Shown one piece after another: positions 55,273 through 64,000 of a stretch of DNA of 64,000 nt. The position numbers and the translations under genes were made by a program. Under the pieces are notes generated by a model. That model did not search any database and was not told the origin of the DNA. It saw nothing but the letters and a program-made list of their open reading frames with translations. Position 1 is the stretch's first letter. Every line of letters starts with the position of its first letter. The stretch is from Streptomyces sp. NRRL F-5135 (GTDB lineage Bacteria > Actinomycetota > Actinomycetes > Streptomycetales > Streptomycetaceae), in the NCBI RefSeq assembly GCF_000719775.1, contig NZ_JOHR01000006.1, forward strand, positions 310,001-374,000, read 5' to 3'.

Positions 55273-56895
55273 TCAGCCGCGCAGCCAGACCGCCGTGTCC
55301 GTCGGCAGGCGCCCGGCGTCGTCCAGCGGACCGCTGGTGAGCAGGACGGCTCTGTGCTCCGGCAACTCGGCGGGCTCCCGCCCGAGGTTGACCACGCAGA
55401 TCAGCGCCTCGCCGGAGCAGTCCGTGTCCCGGCGGAACGCCAGCACCTCAGGCCCCGCCGCCAGCCAGCCGAGTGCGGGCGCCCCGAAGCCCTGTTCCAT
55501 ACGGCGCAGCCGGAGCGCCGCGCGGTAGAGGCAGAGCATCGAGTCGGGGTCGCGCTCCTGGCGGTCCGCCGCGTACGAGGGCCAGGAGGCGGGCTGCGGG
55601 AGCCATGGCCGCGTACGGGATCCGAAGCCCGCGTACGGGGCGTCCGCCGACCACGGCAGCGGCACCCGGCAGCCGTCGCGGCCCGGGTCCGTACCCCCGG
55701 AGCGTACGTGCATGGGGTCCTGGATCCGGTCGAGCGGGATGTCGGCCTCCGGGAGGCCCAGCTCCTCCCCCTGGTAGATGTAGACGGCCCCCGGCAGCGC
55801 CAGCGAGAGCAGCGCGCCGGCCCGGGCTCGGCGTGTGCCGAGTGCGTGGTCCGTCGGTGTGCCGAACGCCTTGGCGGCGAAGTCGAACCCTGTCTGCGCA
55901 CGGCCGTAGCGGGTGACCGTGCGCGTCACGTCGTGGTTGCAGAGCACCCACGTGGCGGGGGCGCCGACCGGCGCGTGCTCGGCGAGCGTCTCGTCGATGG
56001 CCGCCCGCAGCCGCCGCGCCTCCCACGGGCAGGCCATGAACGTGAAGTTGAACGCGGTGTGCAGTTCGTCGGGGCGCAGGTAGCGCACGAAGCGCTCGGT
56101 GTCGGGCAGCCACACCTCGCCGACGAAGACGGCGTCGTATTCGTCGGCGATGGCGCGCCAGGAGCGGTAGATCCCGTGCAGTTCGTTCCGGTCGGTGTAC
56201 GGGTGCGGGTCACGTCCCGGGGTGAAGTCGGGCAGCGCCGGGTCCTTGGCGAGCAGTGCGGCGGAGTCGATCCGCACTCCGGCGACGCCCCGCTCGAACC
56301 AGAAACGCAGCACGTCCTCGTGTTCGCGGCGGACCGCCGGGTGGGCCCAGTTGAGGTCGGGCTGTTCCGGCGCGAACAGGTGCAGGTACCATTCCCCGTC
56401 GTCCAGTCGGGTCCAGGGCGTGCCGCCGAATTCGGACACCCAGTAGTTCGGCGGCAGTTCGCCGTTCACGCCGCGTCCCGGCCGGAAGTGGAACAGCTCG
56501 CGCTCGGGGCTGCCCGGGCCCGCCGCCAGCGCCGCCCTGAACCAGGCGTGCTGGTCGGAGACGTGGTTGGGGACGATGTCGATAATCGTCCGGATACCGT
56601 GTTCGCGTGCCTCCGCAATCAGCTTCTCGGCTTCGGCGAGAGTGCCGAACGCCGGGTCGATGGTGCGGTAGTCCGCCACGTCGTAGCCGCCGTCGGCCAG
56701 GGGCGAGAGGTACCAGGGGGTGAACCAGAGGGCGTCGACGCCCAGTTCCACGAGGTACGGCAGCCTGGCCCGGACGCCCGCGAGGTCGCCGGTGCCGTCT
56801 CCGTCCCCGTCGGCGAAACTCCGTACGTAGATCTGATAGATGGCGGCATGACGCCACCACGCTCTGCCAGCGGGCTCCAGGGAGCTGCCTGCCAT
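55273..56895 (-). CDS. GH13 alpha-glucosidase
   Basis: 540 aa. (beta/alpha)8 alpha-amylase fold: DIVPNHVSDQHAWF (region I), GVRIDSAALLAKD with nucleophile Asp210 (II), VFVGEVWLP with Glu260 (III), CNHDVTRT with Asp322 (IV). The sequence pattern fits oligo-1,6-glucosidase/alpha-glucosidase type enzymes. No signal peptide, so it acts in the cytoplasm on imported sugars. 65 bp upstream of nothing else in its strand: it is the last gene of the sugar operon that starts with the binding protein at 60262. Confidence 0.9.
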   Translation of the reverse strand: MAGSSLEPAGRAWWRHAAIYQIYVRSFADGDGDGTGDLAGVRARLPYLVELGVDALWFTPWYLSPLADGGYDVADYRTIDPAFGTLAEAEKLIAEAREHGIRTIIDIVPNHVSDQHAWFRAALAAGPGSPERELFHFRPGRGVNGELPPNYWVSEFGGTPWTRLDDGEWYLHLFAPEQPDLNWAHPAVRREHEDVLRFWFERGVAGVRIDSAALLAKDPALPDFTPGRDPHPYTDRNELHGIYRSWRAIADEYDAVFVGEVWLPDTERFVRYLRPDELHTAFNFTFMACPWEARRLRAAIDETLAEHAPVGAPATWVLCNHDVTRTVTRYGRAQTGFDFAAKAFGTPTDHALGTRRARAGALLSLALPGAVYIYQGEELGLPEADIPLDRIQDPMHVRSGGTDPGRDGCRVPLPWSADAPYAGFGSRTRPWLPQPASWPSYAADRQERDPDSMLCLYRAALRLRRMEQGFGAPALGWLAAGPEVLAFRRDTDCSGEALICVVNLGREPAELPEHRAVLLTSGPLDDAGRLPTDTAVWLRG

Positions 56896-56959
56896 GCGGT
56901 GTCGTTCCTTTCGGGAAGTCGGACGACCGGCGCTCGCGAGACCGGCGGCCGGGCCGGGT

Positions 56960-57874
56960 TCAACCCTTGACGCCGCCGGCGCTGATCCCGGCGATGATGT
57001 GCCGCTGGAAGACCAGGAACATCAGCACCATCGGGATACTCGCGATGACCATGGCGGCGATCAGGACCGACAGCGGGATATTCTGCGACAACTGGACGAG
57101 GGCGACGCTGATGGGCTGCTGGTCGGTGTCCGAGAAGACCATCAACGGCCAGAGGAAGTCCTGCCAGACCGCGACGAGCGCGAAGATGGACACGACGCCG
57201 AGCACCGGCCGGGACATGGGCAGCAGGATCGACCACAGCGTGCGGAGCTTTCCCGCGCCGTCGATCTCCGCAGCCTCCAGCACATCGCGCGGTATCTGGT
57301 CGAAGAACCGTTTGAGCAGGTAGAGGTTGAAGGCGTTGGCCACGGCCGGCAGCCAGATGCCCAGCGGGTCGTTGAGCAGGCTGGTGTGCAGCAGCGGCAG
57401 GTCCGCGATCGTCAGGTATTTCGGTACGAGCAGGGCCTGGGCCGGGACCATCAGCGTGGCCAGGATGCCGCCGAGGACGACCTTGCCGAAGGCCGGCCTC
57501 AGCTTGGACAGCGCGTAGGCCGCCGCCGTGCACAGGACGATCTGGAGGATCCACGCGCCGGTGGCCTGCACCACCGTGTTCCACAGGTGCCGGGGCAGCC
57601 GCATCAGGTCCCAGGCGTCGGTGTACGCGGCGAGGTGCCAGCTCTCCGGAACCAGGGTCGGCGGGGTGCGGACGAGTTCGTCGGGCGGCTTCATCGCGCC
57701 GGTGGCCATCCAGTACACGGGGAACAGGAAGGCCAGGGCGAAGGCGAGGACGACCCCGCCGAAGACGGTCCAGTACACCGCCCTGCCCCGGGCGGTGGCG
57801 AGCGCGAGCGGGGACACCAGGGTGCGTACGGCCGGTGTGCCGGGGGCGGCCGGGGCCGCGGTGCGTCGGGGCAT
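56960..57874 (-). CDS. ABC sugar transporter permease (MalG-like)
   Basis: 304 aa, six membrane helices, conserved EAA loop (EAAEIDGAGKLRTLWSILLP) that docks to the ATPase. Binding-protein-dependent CUT1 type. Pairs with the MalF-like permease 15 bp upstream. The ATPase is not in the window; Streptomyces importers of this class usually share MsiK, encoded elsewhere. Confidence 0.92.
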   Translation of the reverse strand: MPRRTAAPAAPGTPAVRTLVSPLALATARGRAVYWTVFGGVVLAFALAFLFPVYWMATGAMKPPDELVRTPPTLVPESWHLAAYTDAWDLMRLPRHLWNTVVQATGAWILQIVLCTAAAYALSKLRPAFGKVVLGGILATLMVPAQALLVPKYLTIADLPLLHTSLLNDPLGIWLPAVANAFNLYLLKRFFDQIPRDVLEAAEIDGAGKLRTLWSILLPMSRPVLGVVSIFALVAVWQDFLWPLMVFSDTDQQPISVALVQLSQNIPLSVLIAAMVIASIPMVLMFLVFQRHIIAGISAGGVKG

Positions 57875-57889
57875 GGCGCCGCGCTCCTC

Positions 57890-58909
57890 TCAGTCGTCGG
57901 TGCGGGTGAGCCGCAGGTAGAGGGCGGAGAACAGACCGAGCACGATCAGCAGCAGCACGCTCAGCGCGCAGGCCCCGCCGAAGTCGTTGTAAAGGAAGGC
58001 GTATTTGTAGATGAGGTAGAGGACCGTGACGGTGGAGTTCTCCGGACCGCCACCGGTGATCACGAACGGCTCGGTGAAAATCTGCATCGTGGCGATGATC
58101 TGGAGCAGCATCAGCATGAGCATGATGAAGCGGGTCTGCGGAACGGTCACATGGCGCACGCGCTGGAATATGTTCGCCCCGTCCAGCTCCGCCGCCTCGT
58201 ACAGTTCGCCCGGGATGCCCTGAAGCGCGGCCAGGTAGATCAGGACCGTGCCGCCCATGTTGGCCCAGGTCGCCACGAGGACCAGGGAGATCAGCGCGGT
58301 GTCCGCCCCGTTGGTCCAGTTCGAGGTGGGCAGGTGCGCCCAGCGCAGCACCTCGTTGGCGAGACCGGCGCCCGGGTCGTAGAACCACTTCCACAACAGG
58401 GCGCTGACCACTGGGGGGATCATCACCGGCAGGTAGACGACCACCCGGAAGAACGCCCTGGCGTGCCGGAGTTCGTTGAGGACGAGTGCCATTACGAAGG
58501 GCACCGCGAAGCCGATGATGAGGGCGAACAGGGTAAAGGTCAGCGTGTTGCGCCAGGCCGCCCCGAACTCCGGGTCCTGGAAGACCCGGGTGAAGTTGGC
58601 GGTTCCCACCCACGCGGGCTCCGCTCCGGGCGTGTACTTCTGGAAGGCGATGATCACCGCGCGGATCGCCGGGTACCAGGAGAACAGCGCGAAGGAGAGC
58701 AGACCGCCGATCAGGAAGGCATGGGCGCGCGCCTGGTGGGAGAGCCTCCGGCGCAGGTGTCCCGGCGCCACCCGGGCACGGTCCGCCGGGCGCGGACCGG
58801 ATGCGCCGCCGGCCAGCGCGGTGGCGGACCGCCGCCCGCGGCCGGGGGCCGGGGGGCGCGGGTGCCCCTGGCCGCTCTTCATCGGTGTGTCGGCCGCGGG
58901 CATGGTCAC
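57890..58909 (-). CDS. ABC sugar transporter permease (MalF-like)
   Basis: 339 aa from GTG 58909. A 55-residue polar head then six membrane helices and an EAA loop (YEAAELDGANIFQRVRHVTVPQ). Starts immediately after the binding-protein stop codon; an ATG six bases on (58903) is an equally good start. Forms the CUT1 channel with the MalG-like protein. Confidence 0.91.
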   Translation of the reverse strand: MTMPAADTPMKSGQGHPRPPAPGRGRRSATALAGGASGPRPADRARVAPGHLRRRLSHQARAHAFLIGGLLSFALFSWYPAIRAVIIAFQKYTPGAEPAWVGTANFTRVFQDPEFGAAWRNTLTFTLFALIIGFAVPFVMALVLNELRHARAFFRVVVYLPVMIPPVVSALLWKWFYDPGAGLANEVLRWAHLPTSNWTNGADTALISLVLVATWANMGGTVLIYLAALQGIPGELYEAAELDGANIFQRVRHVTVPQTRFIMLMLMLLQIIATMQIFTEPFVITGGGPENSTVTVLYLIYKYAFLYNDFGGACALSVLLLIVLGLFSALYLRLTRTDD

Positions 58910-60262
58910 TCAGCCCCGGGCCAGGATTTCGTCGATCTTGGACTGGGCGTCCTCCAGGAGCCGGCCGGCGTCGGCGTCCTCCTTGGTGAGCACGGCGGAC
59001 ACCGCGCCGTCGAGGACCGAGTAGATCTGCTGGGCCTTCGGCGGCTCCAGCTTCGCGGTGAGCCGTGCGCTGCCGTCAAGGAAGGAACGGTAGTTCTCGA
59101 CCGGGACGTTGGCGTACCGCTTCTTCAGCTGCTGGTCCCGTCCGTCGCGGGCGCCGCTCCACAGCCGGGGCTCGGGCATGCCGACGGGGGCCTTGGCCTC
59201 CGAGGCGCGCTTCCAGTCGTTGAGGCCGGTGCCGGGCGTGTTGGTCTGGAACTCCAGCCATTTCAGACCGGCCTCGATCTGGGCCGGGGTCGCCTTCTTG
59301 TTGAACATGTAGCCGTCGCCGCCGATGAGCGTGCCCCTGCCCCCCGGCATGGGGGCGAGCGCGAGATCGTCGTAGCTCGCGCCCTTCTCCTTGACCAGGA
59401 TCGGCACGTTGTCGGGCGCCGCGAGGTACATACCGAGCTTGCCGGAGCCCATCATCTGCTGGACGTCGTTGAGGACGAGGAGCTGTTTGCTGCCCATGGA
59501 GTCGTCCTCCCAGCGCATGGCGTGCAGGTTCGCCAGCACGGCCCGCCCCTCGGGGCTGTCGACCGCCCCCTTCTTGCCGTCGGCGGTGACGATGTCGCCG
59601 CCCCGGGAGTACATCGCGGCGGTGAAGTGCCAGCCGCCCTGGTTCTGCGCGCTGTAGTCCGCGTACCCCACGTACCCGTCGCCGAGCGCGGCGATCTTCT
59701 TGGCGGCGGCGCGGACCTCTTCCCAGGTGGCCGGGGGCGTGCTGGGGTCGAGCCCGGCCCGCTCGAAGAGCTTCTTGCTGTAGAGCAGACCCATCGAGTA
59801 GTTCGTGCGCGGGATGCCGTAGACCTTGCCGCCGGCGCTGTAGACGTCGCGGAGCGAGCGCTGGATGTCGCCGTAGCCCTTCATGTCCTTGACGTACGAG
59901 GTGATGTCCGCGGCCTGGTTGATGTCGATGACGTGCCGGGCGTCCGTGAAGTACGTGTAGAAGACGTCCTCCATCTGGCCGCCGGCGAGCTTGGCGTCGA
60001 AGGTCTTGGGGTCCTGGCAGGGGAAGGCGTCACGGCCGATGACGTCGATGTCCGGGTTCGCCTTCTCGAACGTCCTGATGTCGTCCTCGAAGTTCTTCCG
60101 GTCGATCTTGGCGCTCTTGGGCGGCATGCAGTTCACGGTGACGCGCGTCCTGCCGTCGGCGCCGCTGTCGCCGCCCGAGCCGCCGCACGCGGCCACGGCG
60201 GTGAGGGTGAACGCGGAGGCCAGGACGGCGGTGCGGGCACGGCGAAAACCGGAACGTCTCAT
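58910..60262 (-). CDS. Extracellular solute-binding lipoprotein, sugar ABC transporter
   Basis: 450 aa. Lipoprotein signal with lipobox VAAC near residue 26 (TAVLASAFTLTAVAACGG). Family 1 solute-binding fold (GDIQRSLRDVYSAGGKVYGIPRTNYSMGLLYSK). Captures an oligosaccharide outside; the nature of the neighbours points to alpha-glucan fragments. ATG 60262 has GGAGGGG 8 nt upstream. First gene of the operon binding protein-MalF-MalG-GH13. Confidence 0.92.
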   Translation of the reverse strand: MRRSGFRRARTAVLASAFTLTAVAACGGSGGDSGADGRTRVTVNCMPPKSAKIDRKNFEDDIRTFEKANPDIDVIGRDAFPCQDPKTFDAKLAGGQMEDVFYTYFTDARHVIDINQAADITSYVKDMKGYGDIQRSLRDVYSAGGKVYGIPRTNYSMGLLYSKKLFERAGLDPSTPPATWEEVRAAAKKIAALGDGYVGYADYSAQNQGGWHFTAAMYSRGGDIVTADGKKGAVDSPEGRAVLANLHAMRWEDDSMGSKQLLVLNDVQQMMGSGKLGMYLAAPDNVPILVKEKGASYDDLALAPMPGGRGTLIGGDGYMFNKKATPAQIEAGLKWLEFQTNTPGTGLNDWKRASEAKAPVGMPEPRLWSGARDGRDQQLKKRYANVPVENYRSFLDGSARLTAKLEPPKAQQIYSVLDGAVSAVLTKEDADAGRLLEDAQSKIDEILARG

Positions 60263-60437
60263 CGATGGGACCCCTCCAGTGCGGCAGCGCGGGACGCCCA
60301 CAGCTGCGCGCTGTGTGGCGGCGCTCACTCAATCACCAACCACCGATGTCCGCAATATGTCGCTCCAATATCGCAAATACTCGACAACTTCACGGCCACT
60401 GCCTGCGTGGAACAGTGGGATACGACACCGGGCAGAC

Positions 60438-60473
60438 GGACGGCCCCGTACACGAGGGTGTACGGGGCCGTCC
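60438..60473 (-). terminator. Perfect 16-bp hairpin after lacI
   Basis: GGACGGCCCCGTACAC and its exact complement enclose a GAGG loop 42 bp past the lacI stop. It separates the repressor transcript from the sugar-operon promoter region (60263-60437), which has TATCGCAAAT at 60369-60378. Confidence 0.75.
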
Positions 60474-60514
60474 CGGCCGACCGGACCGGCAGAGGGGCCG
60501 GACCGGGCCGGGCC

Positions 60515-61513
60515 TCAGCCGCGGGGCGCCTGCGCCGTGGAGCCGCGCACCACCAGCTCCGGCTCGAACAACAGCTCACCGGGCGGCACCGAACCGCCCT
60601 GGATCTGCGCGGTCAGCATCTCCACGGCCGCCCGCCCCATCGCCTCGATGGGCTGACGGACCGTGGTCAGCGGCGGCTCGGTGCAGTTCATGAACGCGGA
60701 GTCGTCGAAACCGACCACGGACACCTCGTCCGGCACCCGGAGGCCGCGCCGGCGGGCGGCCCGTACCGCGCCGAGGGCGAGCGGATCGCTGGCGCAGATG
60801 ATGCCCGTGACCCCCCGGTCCAGCAGGCGCGAGGCCGCCGCCTGTCCGCCCTCCAGTGAGAACATCGTGCGCTCGACGCGCTCGTCCGGCAGGGGCGCGC
60901 CGCCCGCGCGCGCCGCCGTCAGCTTGCGGCGCGACGGCACGTGGTCGGCCGGGCCGAGCACGAGCCCGATGCGCTCGTGACCGAGCGAGACCAGGTGGCG
61001 CCACCCTTGTCGGACCGCGACGGCGTCGTCGCAGGAGATGCAGGGGAAGTCGAGGTTCTCGATGGAGGCGTTGATCAGGACGACCGGGATCCGCCGCTCG
61101 GCGAGCCGCCGGTAGTGCTCGTGCGGGGCGTCCGCCTGCGCGAACAGGCCGCCCGCGAAGACCACGCCGGACACCTGCTGCTGGAGGAGGAGTTCGACGT
61201 AGTCGGCCTCGGAGACGCCGCCCTTGGTCTGGGTGCACAGCACCGGGGTCAGCCCCTGCTGTGCCAGTGCGCCCCCGATGACCTCGGCGAACGCCGGGAA
61301 GATGGGGTTCTGGAGCTCGGGCAGCACCAGTCCGACCAGCCGGGCTCGCTCGCCGCGCAGCTGCGTGGGACGCTCGTAGCCGAGGACGTCCAGCGCGGTC
61401 AGGACGGACTGCCGCGTCGCCTCGGAGACACCCGGCTTGCCGTTGAGCACCCGGCTGACCGTGGCCTCGCTGACCCCAACCTTCTTCGCCACCTGAGCAA
61501 GTCGTCGCGTCAT
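60515..61513 (-). CDS. LacI-family repressor of the sugar cluster
   Basis: 332 aa. HTH at residues 4-25 (RLAQVAKKVGVSEATVSRVLNG) with hinge helix (RQSVLTALDVLGY), then periplasmic-binding-protein-like effector domain (LVGLVLPELQNPIFPAFAEVI ... VSVVGFDDSAFMNCTEPPLTTVRQP). It most likely senses an oligosaccharide and controls the ABC operon. ATG 61513. Upstream at 61538-61550 a short dyad GCAAGTTACTTGC could be its autoregulatory operator. Confidence 0.92.
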   Translation of the reverse strand: MTRRLAQVAKKVGVSEATVSRVLNGKPGVSEATRQSVLTALDVLGYERPTQLRGERARLVGLVLPELQNPIFPAFAEVIGGALAQQGLTPVLCTQTKGGVSEADYVELLLQQQVSGVVFAGGLFAQADAPHEHYRRLAERRIPVVLINASIENLDFPCISCDDAVAVRQGWRHLVSLGHERIGLVLGPADHVPSRRKLTAARAGGAPLPDERVERTMFSLEGGQAAASRLLDRGVTGIICASDPLALGAVRAARRRGLRVPDEVSVVGFDDSAFMNCTEPPLTTVRQPIEAMGRAAVEMLTAQIQGGSVPPGELLFEPELVVRGSTAQAPRG

Positions 61514-61524
61514 GCGCGCAAGAG

Positions 61525-61550
61525 TATCGCAAATTATGCAAGTTACTTGC
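61525..61550 (-). promoter_or_regulatory. AT-rich upstream region of lacI with dyad
   Basis: The dyad GCAAG-TTA-CTTGC lies at 61538-61550 and TATCGCAAATTA at 61525-61536. The same TATCGCAAAT decamer occurs upstream of the binding-protein gene (60369-60378), so it may be a shared site. Half-site sequence and centre do not fit the usual central CG of LacI operators. Confidence 0.4.
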
Positions 61551-61591
61551 TTATGCATGACAAGCTCACGCAAGCCCGCCCCACAGTGGCG

Positions 61592-61621
61592 GGGCCGGCC
61601 GGAGGGTGCTCCGGCCGGCCC
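61592..61621 (-). terminator. Perfect 13-bp hairpin after the beta-helix enzyme gene
   Basis: GGGCCGGCCGGAG and its complement CTCCGGCCGGCCC enclose a GGTG loop, 19 bp past the stop of the enzyme gene at 61640. It ends the transcript before lacI. Confidence 0.65.
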
Positions 61622-61639
61622 GGTCCTGACGCTCGGCCG

Positions 61640-64000
61640 CTACGGATTACTGATGATTCTGAAGGTGGAGGTGGTGTTCCGGATGTCCACGGCGTTGTTC
61701 TCCAGCCGCAGCCCGTTGAAGGTCACCTCGCCGACGGCCGGGCCCTGCCCGTCCTCCGGCATCTCGTTCGCCCACAGCCCGAAGCCGGACTTGGCGTCGT
61801 AGGCGTCGCCGCTCTTGCGGGCGCCGGTGACCGAGATGTCGCTCAGGACGGTGTCCTTGATCGGGTTCTGGGCCGTTCCTCCCACGTACTGAGTCTGGAA
61901 CATGATGCCGCTGTAGGTCGGATCGACGATGTCGACCTTGTTGATCCGGATTCCCTGGAACACCTTGGACGCCGAGAACAGCCAGATCCCCGGGAACGTC
62001 TGCCCCTTCCAGAAGTGGCCGCCCGCCCTGACGACCGACACGTTCTCGATCGTCGTCGGACCGGGGCCGAACCCGTTCATGGGGTAGCCGAAGTCCAGCG
62101 AGCTGACCGTGATGCCCGAGTACACCAGGGTGTCCGCGATGTGGATGTTGCGGAAGGTGTTGTCGTAGCCGCCGTACACGGCGACGCCCGCGGCCCGCCA
62201 GGTGAGAATCGTGGTCAGGTTCTCGTACACGTTGTTCTTCATGTCCGCGCCGCCGGCGTCGATCGCCGAGAACAGCGCGAAGCTGTCGTCGCCCGTCGCC
62301 CTGGCCTCGTTGTTGACGACATGGTTGTCCGTGCTGCCGTTGGTCATGTTGATGCCATCGGCGAACATGTTCCGGATCCGCGAGTTCTTGATCGTGACAC
62401 GGTCCGTATTGGCACCCCAGTAGAGACAGACCATGTGCTCGTTCCAGACATTGTCGATCACCATGTCCGAGACGTTGGCGAAGTCGAAGACCTTGCCGGG
62501 GCCGTCGATCCGTGAGGTGTAGTTGCCGAAGTAGGCGAACCCGGAGAAGGCCGATCCGTTGGCGGTCGGGTCCGCTCGGAAACCGACATCGGTGTTCTCT
62601 TGCGTCGTCGGAGCACGGAACCGGGTGAACCAGGGCCCGGCTCCCACGACCTTGACCGCCTTCCCGTACACCTGGAACTTGCTCGCCGTCTGGTAGTCAC
62701 CGGCCGGCAGATAGACGCCGGCCAGCTTTCCCGTGGTGTCCATCCGGACCTTGTCCAGGGCGTTCTGGACGTCCTGGTGGGTGAAGCCGGCGGGGACGGT
62801 GTACGCGGCCGGGTCCGGGTTGGCGGTCTGTGTGGCCTGCTCCAGGCTGACGAAGTCGACGGCGTACGTGGACGTGTTGGCCGCGTCCTTCTGGAGCCTG
62901 ATCCTGCTGCCCTTCGGAACGGTCCGGCCCAGCATCACGTTCGCCTCGTCGTAGATGTGCCGGGGCGCTCCGGCGCTCGGCGAGTTGCCCGGGCTCGCCT
63001 CGTCCCCGTACAGCCAGGCGTACTTCGAGGTGAGGGCGACCGCCTTGAGGAAGGTGCCGTCGACATAGAGGTTCAGGGTGGAGTCGATGCCTCCGCCGCC
63101 CGGTGCGTCCGGCATGGAGAACCGGGTGACCAGGGTGTTGGTGTCGGCCTTCGCGGTGAATTCGACGAAGTCCCCCGTGGCGTTGAGCGTGACGGCCTTG
63201 CGGCCGGACGCCTCGCCCGCGATGTCGCCGATGGCCCTGTTGGGCCCGACGACCCGGGCACCGCCGCCGGTGACGCCGTCCTCGGCCTCGTACAGGTCGA
63301 ACGGCAGCTGCGCGCCGCGCCCGACGAACAGCGGCCGGCTGCTGGTGTTGTTAGCGCGTTTGCCGGGCAGTTCGTTGGCGTCGTCGGCCAGGACGACCTT
63401 CGCCGTGTACCTGCCGTTCGCTGCCGTCCAGGTCCCGAGAGCGACCGGCGTGGAGGTCGCGCCGGGCCGGAGAGTCCCGTTGTACGCGCCGGTCAGGCTC
63501 TTCACCGTGGCTCCGGCGGAGTCCAGCAGGGACAGCGTGATGCCGTGGGCGCCCGCCGCCGAGGCCACCGTGCCCTGGTTCTCGACCGTGACGGAGAAGG
63601 CCACGGTGTCACCGGCCGCGGGCGCGGAGGGCGAGGTGGAGACAGCGGCGGCTACCAGGTCGGAGCTGTCGACCGGCTTCACCACCAGTGGACTGTCGCC
63701 CGTGCGGGCGTTGTTGGTCTCGTCCTGCTCGACGACCGTGTCGGCCGGGTCGGCGACGGCGGCGATCCGGTAGTCGCCGGCGTCCCGGGGGCCGATGTCG
63801 GCGGTGACGGTGGCCGAGGCACCGGCGGCGAGCGCGCCCACCTGCGCGGTGCCCGCCCTGGTGTCGTCCAGCCGGAACTCGACCGAGGAGGCGGGCGCCG
63901 CGAGCGATCCGGCGTTGCGTACGGTCGCGGAGAGCGTGATCCGATCGGTCTCGACCGGCGCCGAGGGCGTCGCGCGGACCTCGGTGACCTGAAAGTCGGG
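61640..64000 (-). CDS. Secreted parallel beta-helix glycoside hydrolase, probably GH87 alpha-1,3-glucanase (partial)
   Basis: At least 786 aa; the N-terminus lies beyond the right edge. Visible order: a CARDB-type module (SAPVETDRITLSATVRNAGS, then ITLSLLDSAG), a CBM35-like module (YEAEDGVTGGGARVVG ... FVEFTAKADTNTLVTRFSMP), and a right-handed beta-helix catalytic domain with ADGINMTNGSTDNHVVNNEA and ATGDDSFALFS, whose Asp residues recall the GH87 active site. Such enzymes cut alpha-1,3-glucan of fungal walls or mycodextran. Signal peptide not visible here. GH87 call from memory of motifs. Confidence 0.75.
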   Translation of the reverse strand, partial: PDFQVTEVRATPSAPVETDRITLSATVRNAGSLAAPASSVEFRLDDTRAGTAQVGALAAGASATVTADIGPRDAGDYRIAAVADPADTVVEQDETNNARTGDSPLVVKPVDSSDLVAAAVSTSPSAPAAGDTVAFSVTVENQGTVASAAGAHGITLSLLDSAGATVKSLTGAYNGTLRPGATSTPVALGTWTAANGRYTAKVVLADDANELPGKRANNTSSRPLFVGRGAQLPFDLYEAEDGVTGGGARVVGPNRAIGDIAGEASGRKAVTLNATGDFVEFTAKADTNTLVTRFSMPDAPGGGGIDSTLNLYVDGTFLKAVALTSKYAWLYGDEASPGNSPSAGAPRHIYDEANVMLGRTVPKGSRIRLQKDAANTSTYAVDFVSLEQATQTANPDPAAYTVPAGFTHQDVQNALDKVRMDTTGKLAGVYLPAGDYQTASKFQVYGKAVKVVGAGPWFTRFRAPTTQENTDVGFRADPTANGSAFSGFAYFGNYTSRIDGPGKVFDFANVSDMVIDNVWNEHMVCLYWGANTDRVTIKNSRIRNMFADGINMTNGSTDNHVVNNEARATGDDSFALFSAIDAGGADMKNNVYENLTTILTWRAAGVAVYGGYDNTFRNIHIADTLVYSGITVSSLDFGYPMNGFGPGPTTIENVSVVRAGGHFWKGQTFPGIWLFSASKVFQGIRINKVDIVDPTYSGIMFQTQYVGGTAQNPIKDTVLSDISVTGARKSGDAYDAKSGFGLWANEMPEDGQGPAVGEVTFNGLRLENNAVDIRNTTSTFRIISNP

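Overview
The window is a piece of high-GC actinobacterial chromosome, almost certainly from Streptomyces or a very close relative. Pointers are the strong G/C bias at third codon positions, frequent GTG/TTG starts, the cutRS, sepH, ptsH and DUF397/Scr1-type genes, and a gene order around ceoBC-dut-suhB that is also known from Mycobacterium. No rRNA, tRNA, insertion sequence or prophage gene was seen.

Layout. 1-3048: right-hand part of a type I-E-like CRISPR array with 50 identical repeats at an exact 61-bp period; it runs off the left edge and no cas gene is visible. 3049-3670: non-coding, with a possible decayed terminal repeat and short tandem repeats. 3671-10224: a conserved actinobacterial block (RNA methyltransferase, APC permease, TrkA/Ceo K+ gating pair, DUF3159, OB-fold protein). 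10446-18491: complete kdpFABCDE potassium system headed by an overlapping membrane microprotein. 18838-22173: the rest of the conserved block (DUF3710, dut, DUF3093, DUF4193). 22577-25002: cutRS and a small gene. 25168-29999: suhB-type phosphatase, ferrochelatase, MFS pump and a sugar-lactone oxidase. 31624-36987: SepH division protein, sulfurtransferase, VOC protein, a Scr1-HTH/DUF397 pair beside a decayed ATPase gene, and a small secreted protein. 37102-44452: thymidine kinase, phosphodiesterase, DUF5998, a GNAT/acyl-CoA-synthetase fusion, HPr and a GntR regulator. 44774-45716: M23 peptidase behind a c-di-AMP (ydaO-type) riboswitch. 45966-51458: an M16 peptidase pair and, divergently, topoisomerase IV/gyrase subunit A. 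51527-55166: COG0523 GTPase and two divergent citrate-synthase genes, one fused to a DNA-binding domain, with an AT-rich palindrome between them. 55273-64000: an alpha-glucan utilisation cluster (GH13 enzyme, ABC importer, LacI repressor, and a secreted beta-helix enzyme cut by the right edge).

How it fits together. Potassium is one theme: Kdp sits inside a block that already carries the Ceo/Trk gating pair and an APC permease, and the window also holds a c-di-AMP riboswitch, c-di-AMP being a K+/osmotic second messenger. Envelope care is another (CutRS, M23, M16, SepH). The right end looks like a self-contained pathway from extracellular alpha-glucan to glucose. The least explained items are the enzyme/DNA-binding citrate synthase and its putative operator, the related zinc-motif spacer pair, the microprotein coupled to kdpF, and minisatellites attached to ptsH and patA.
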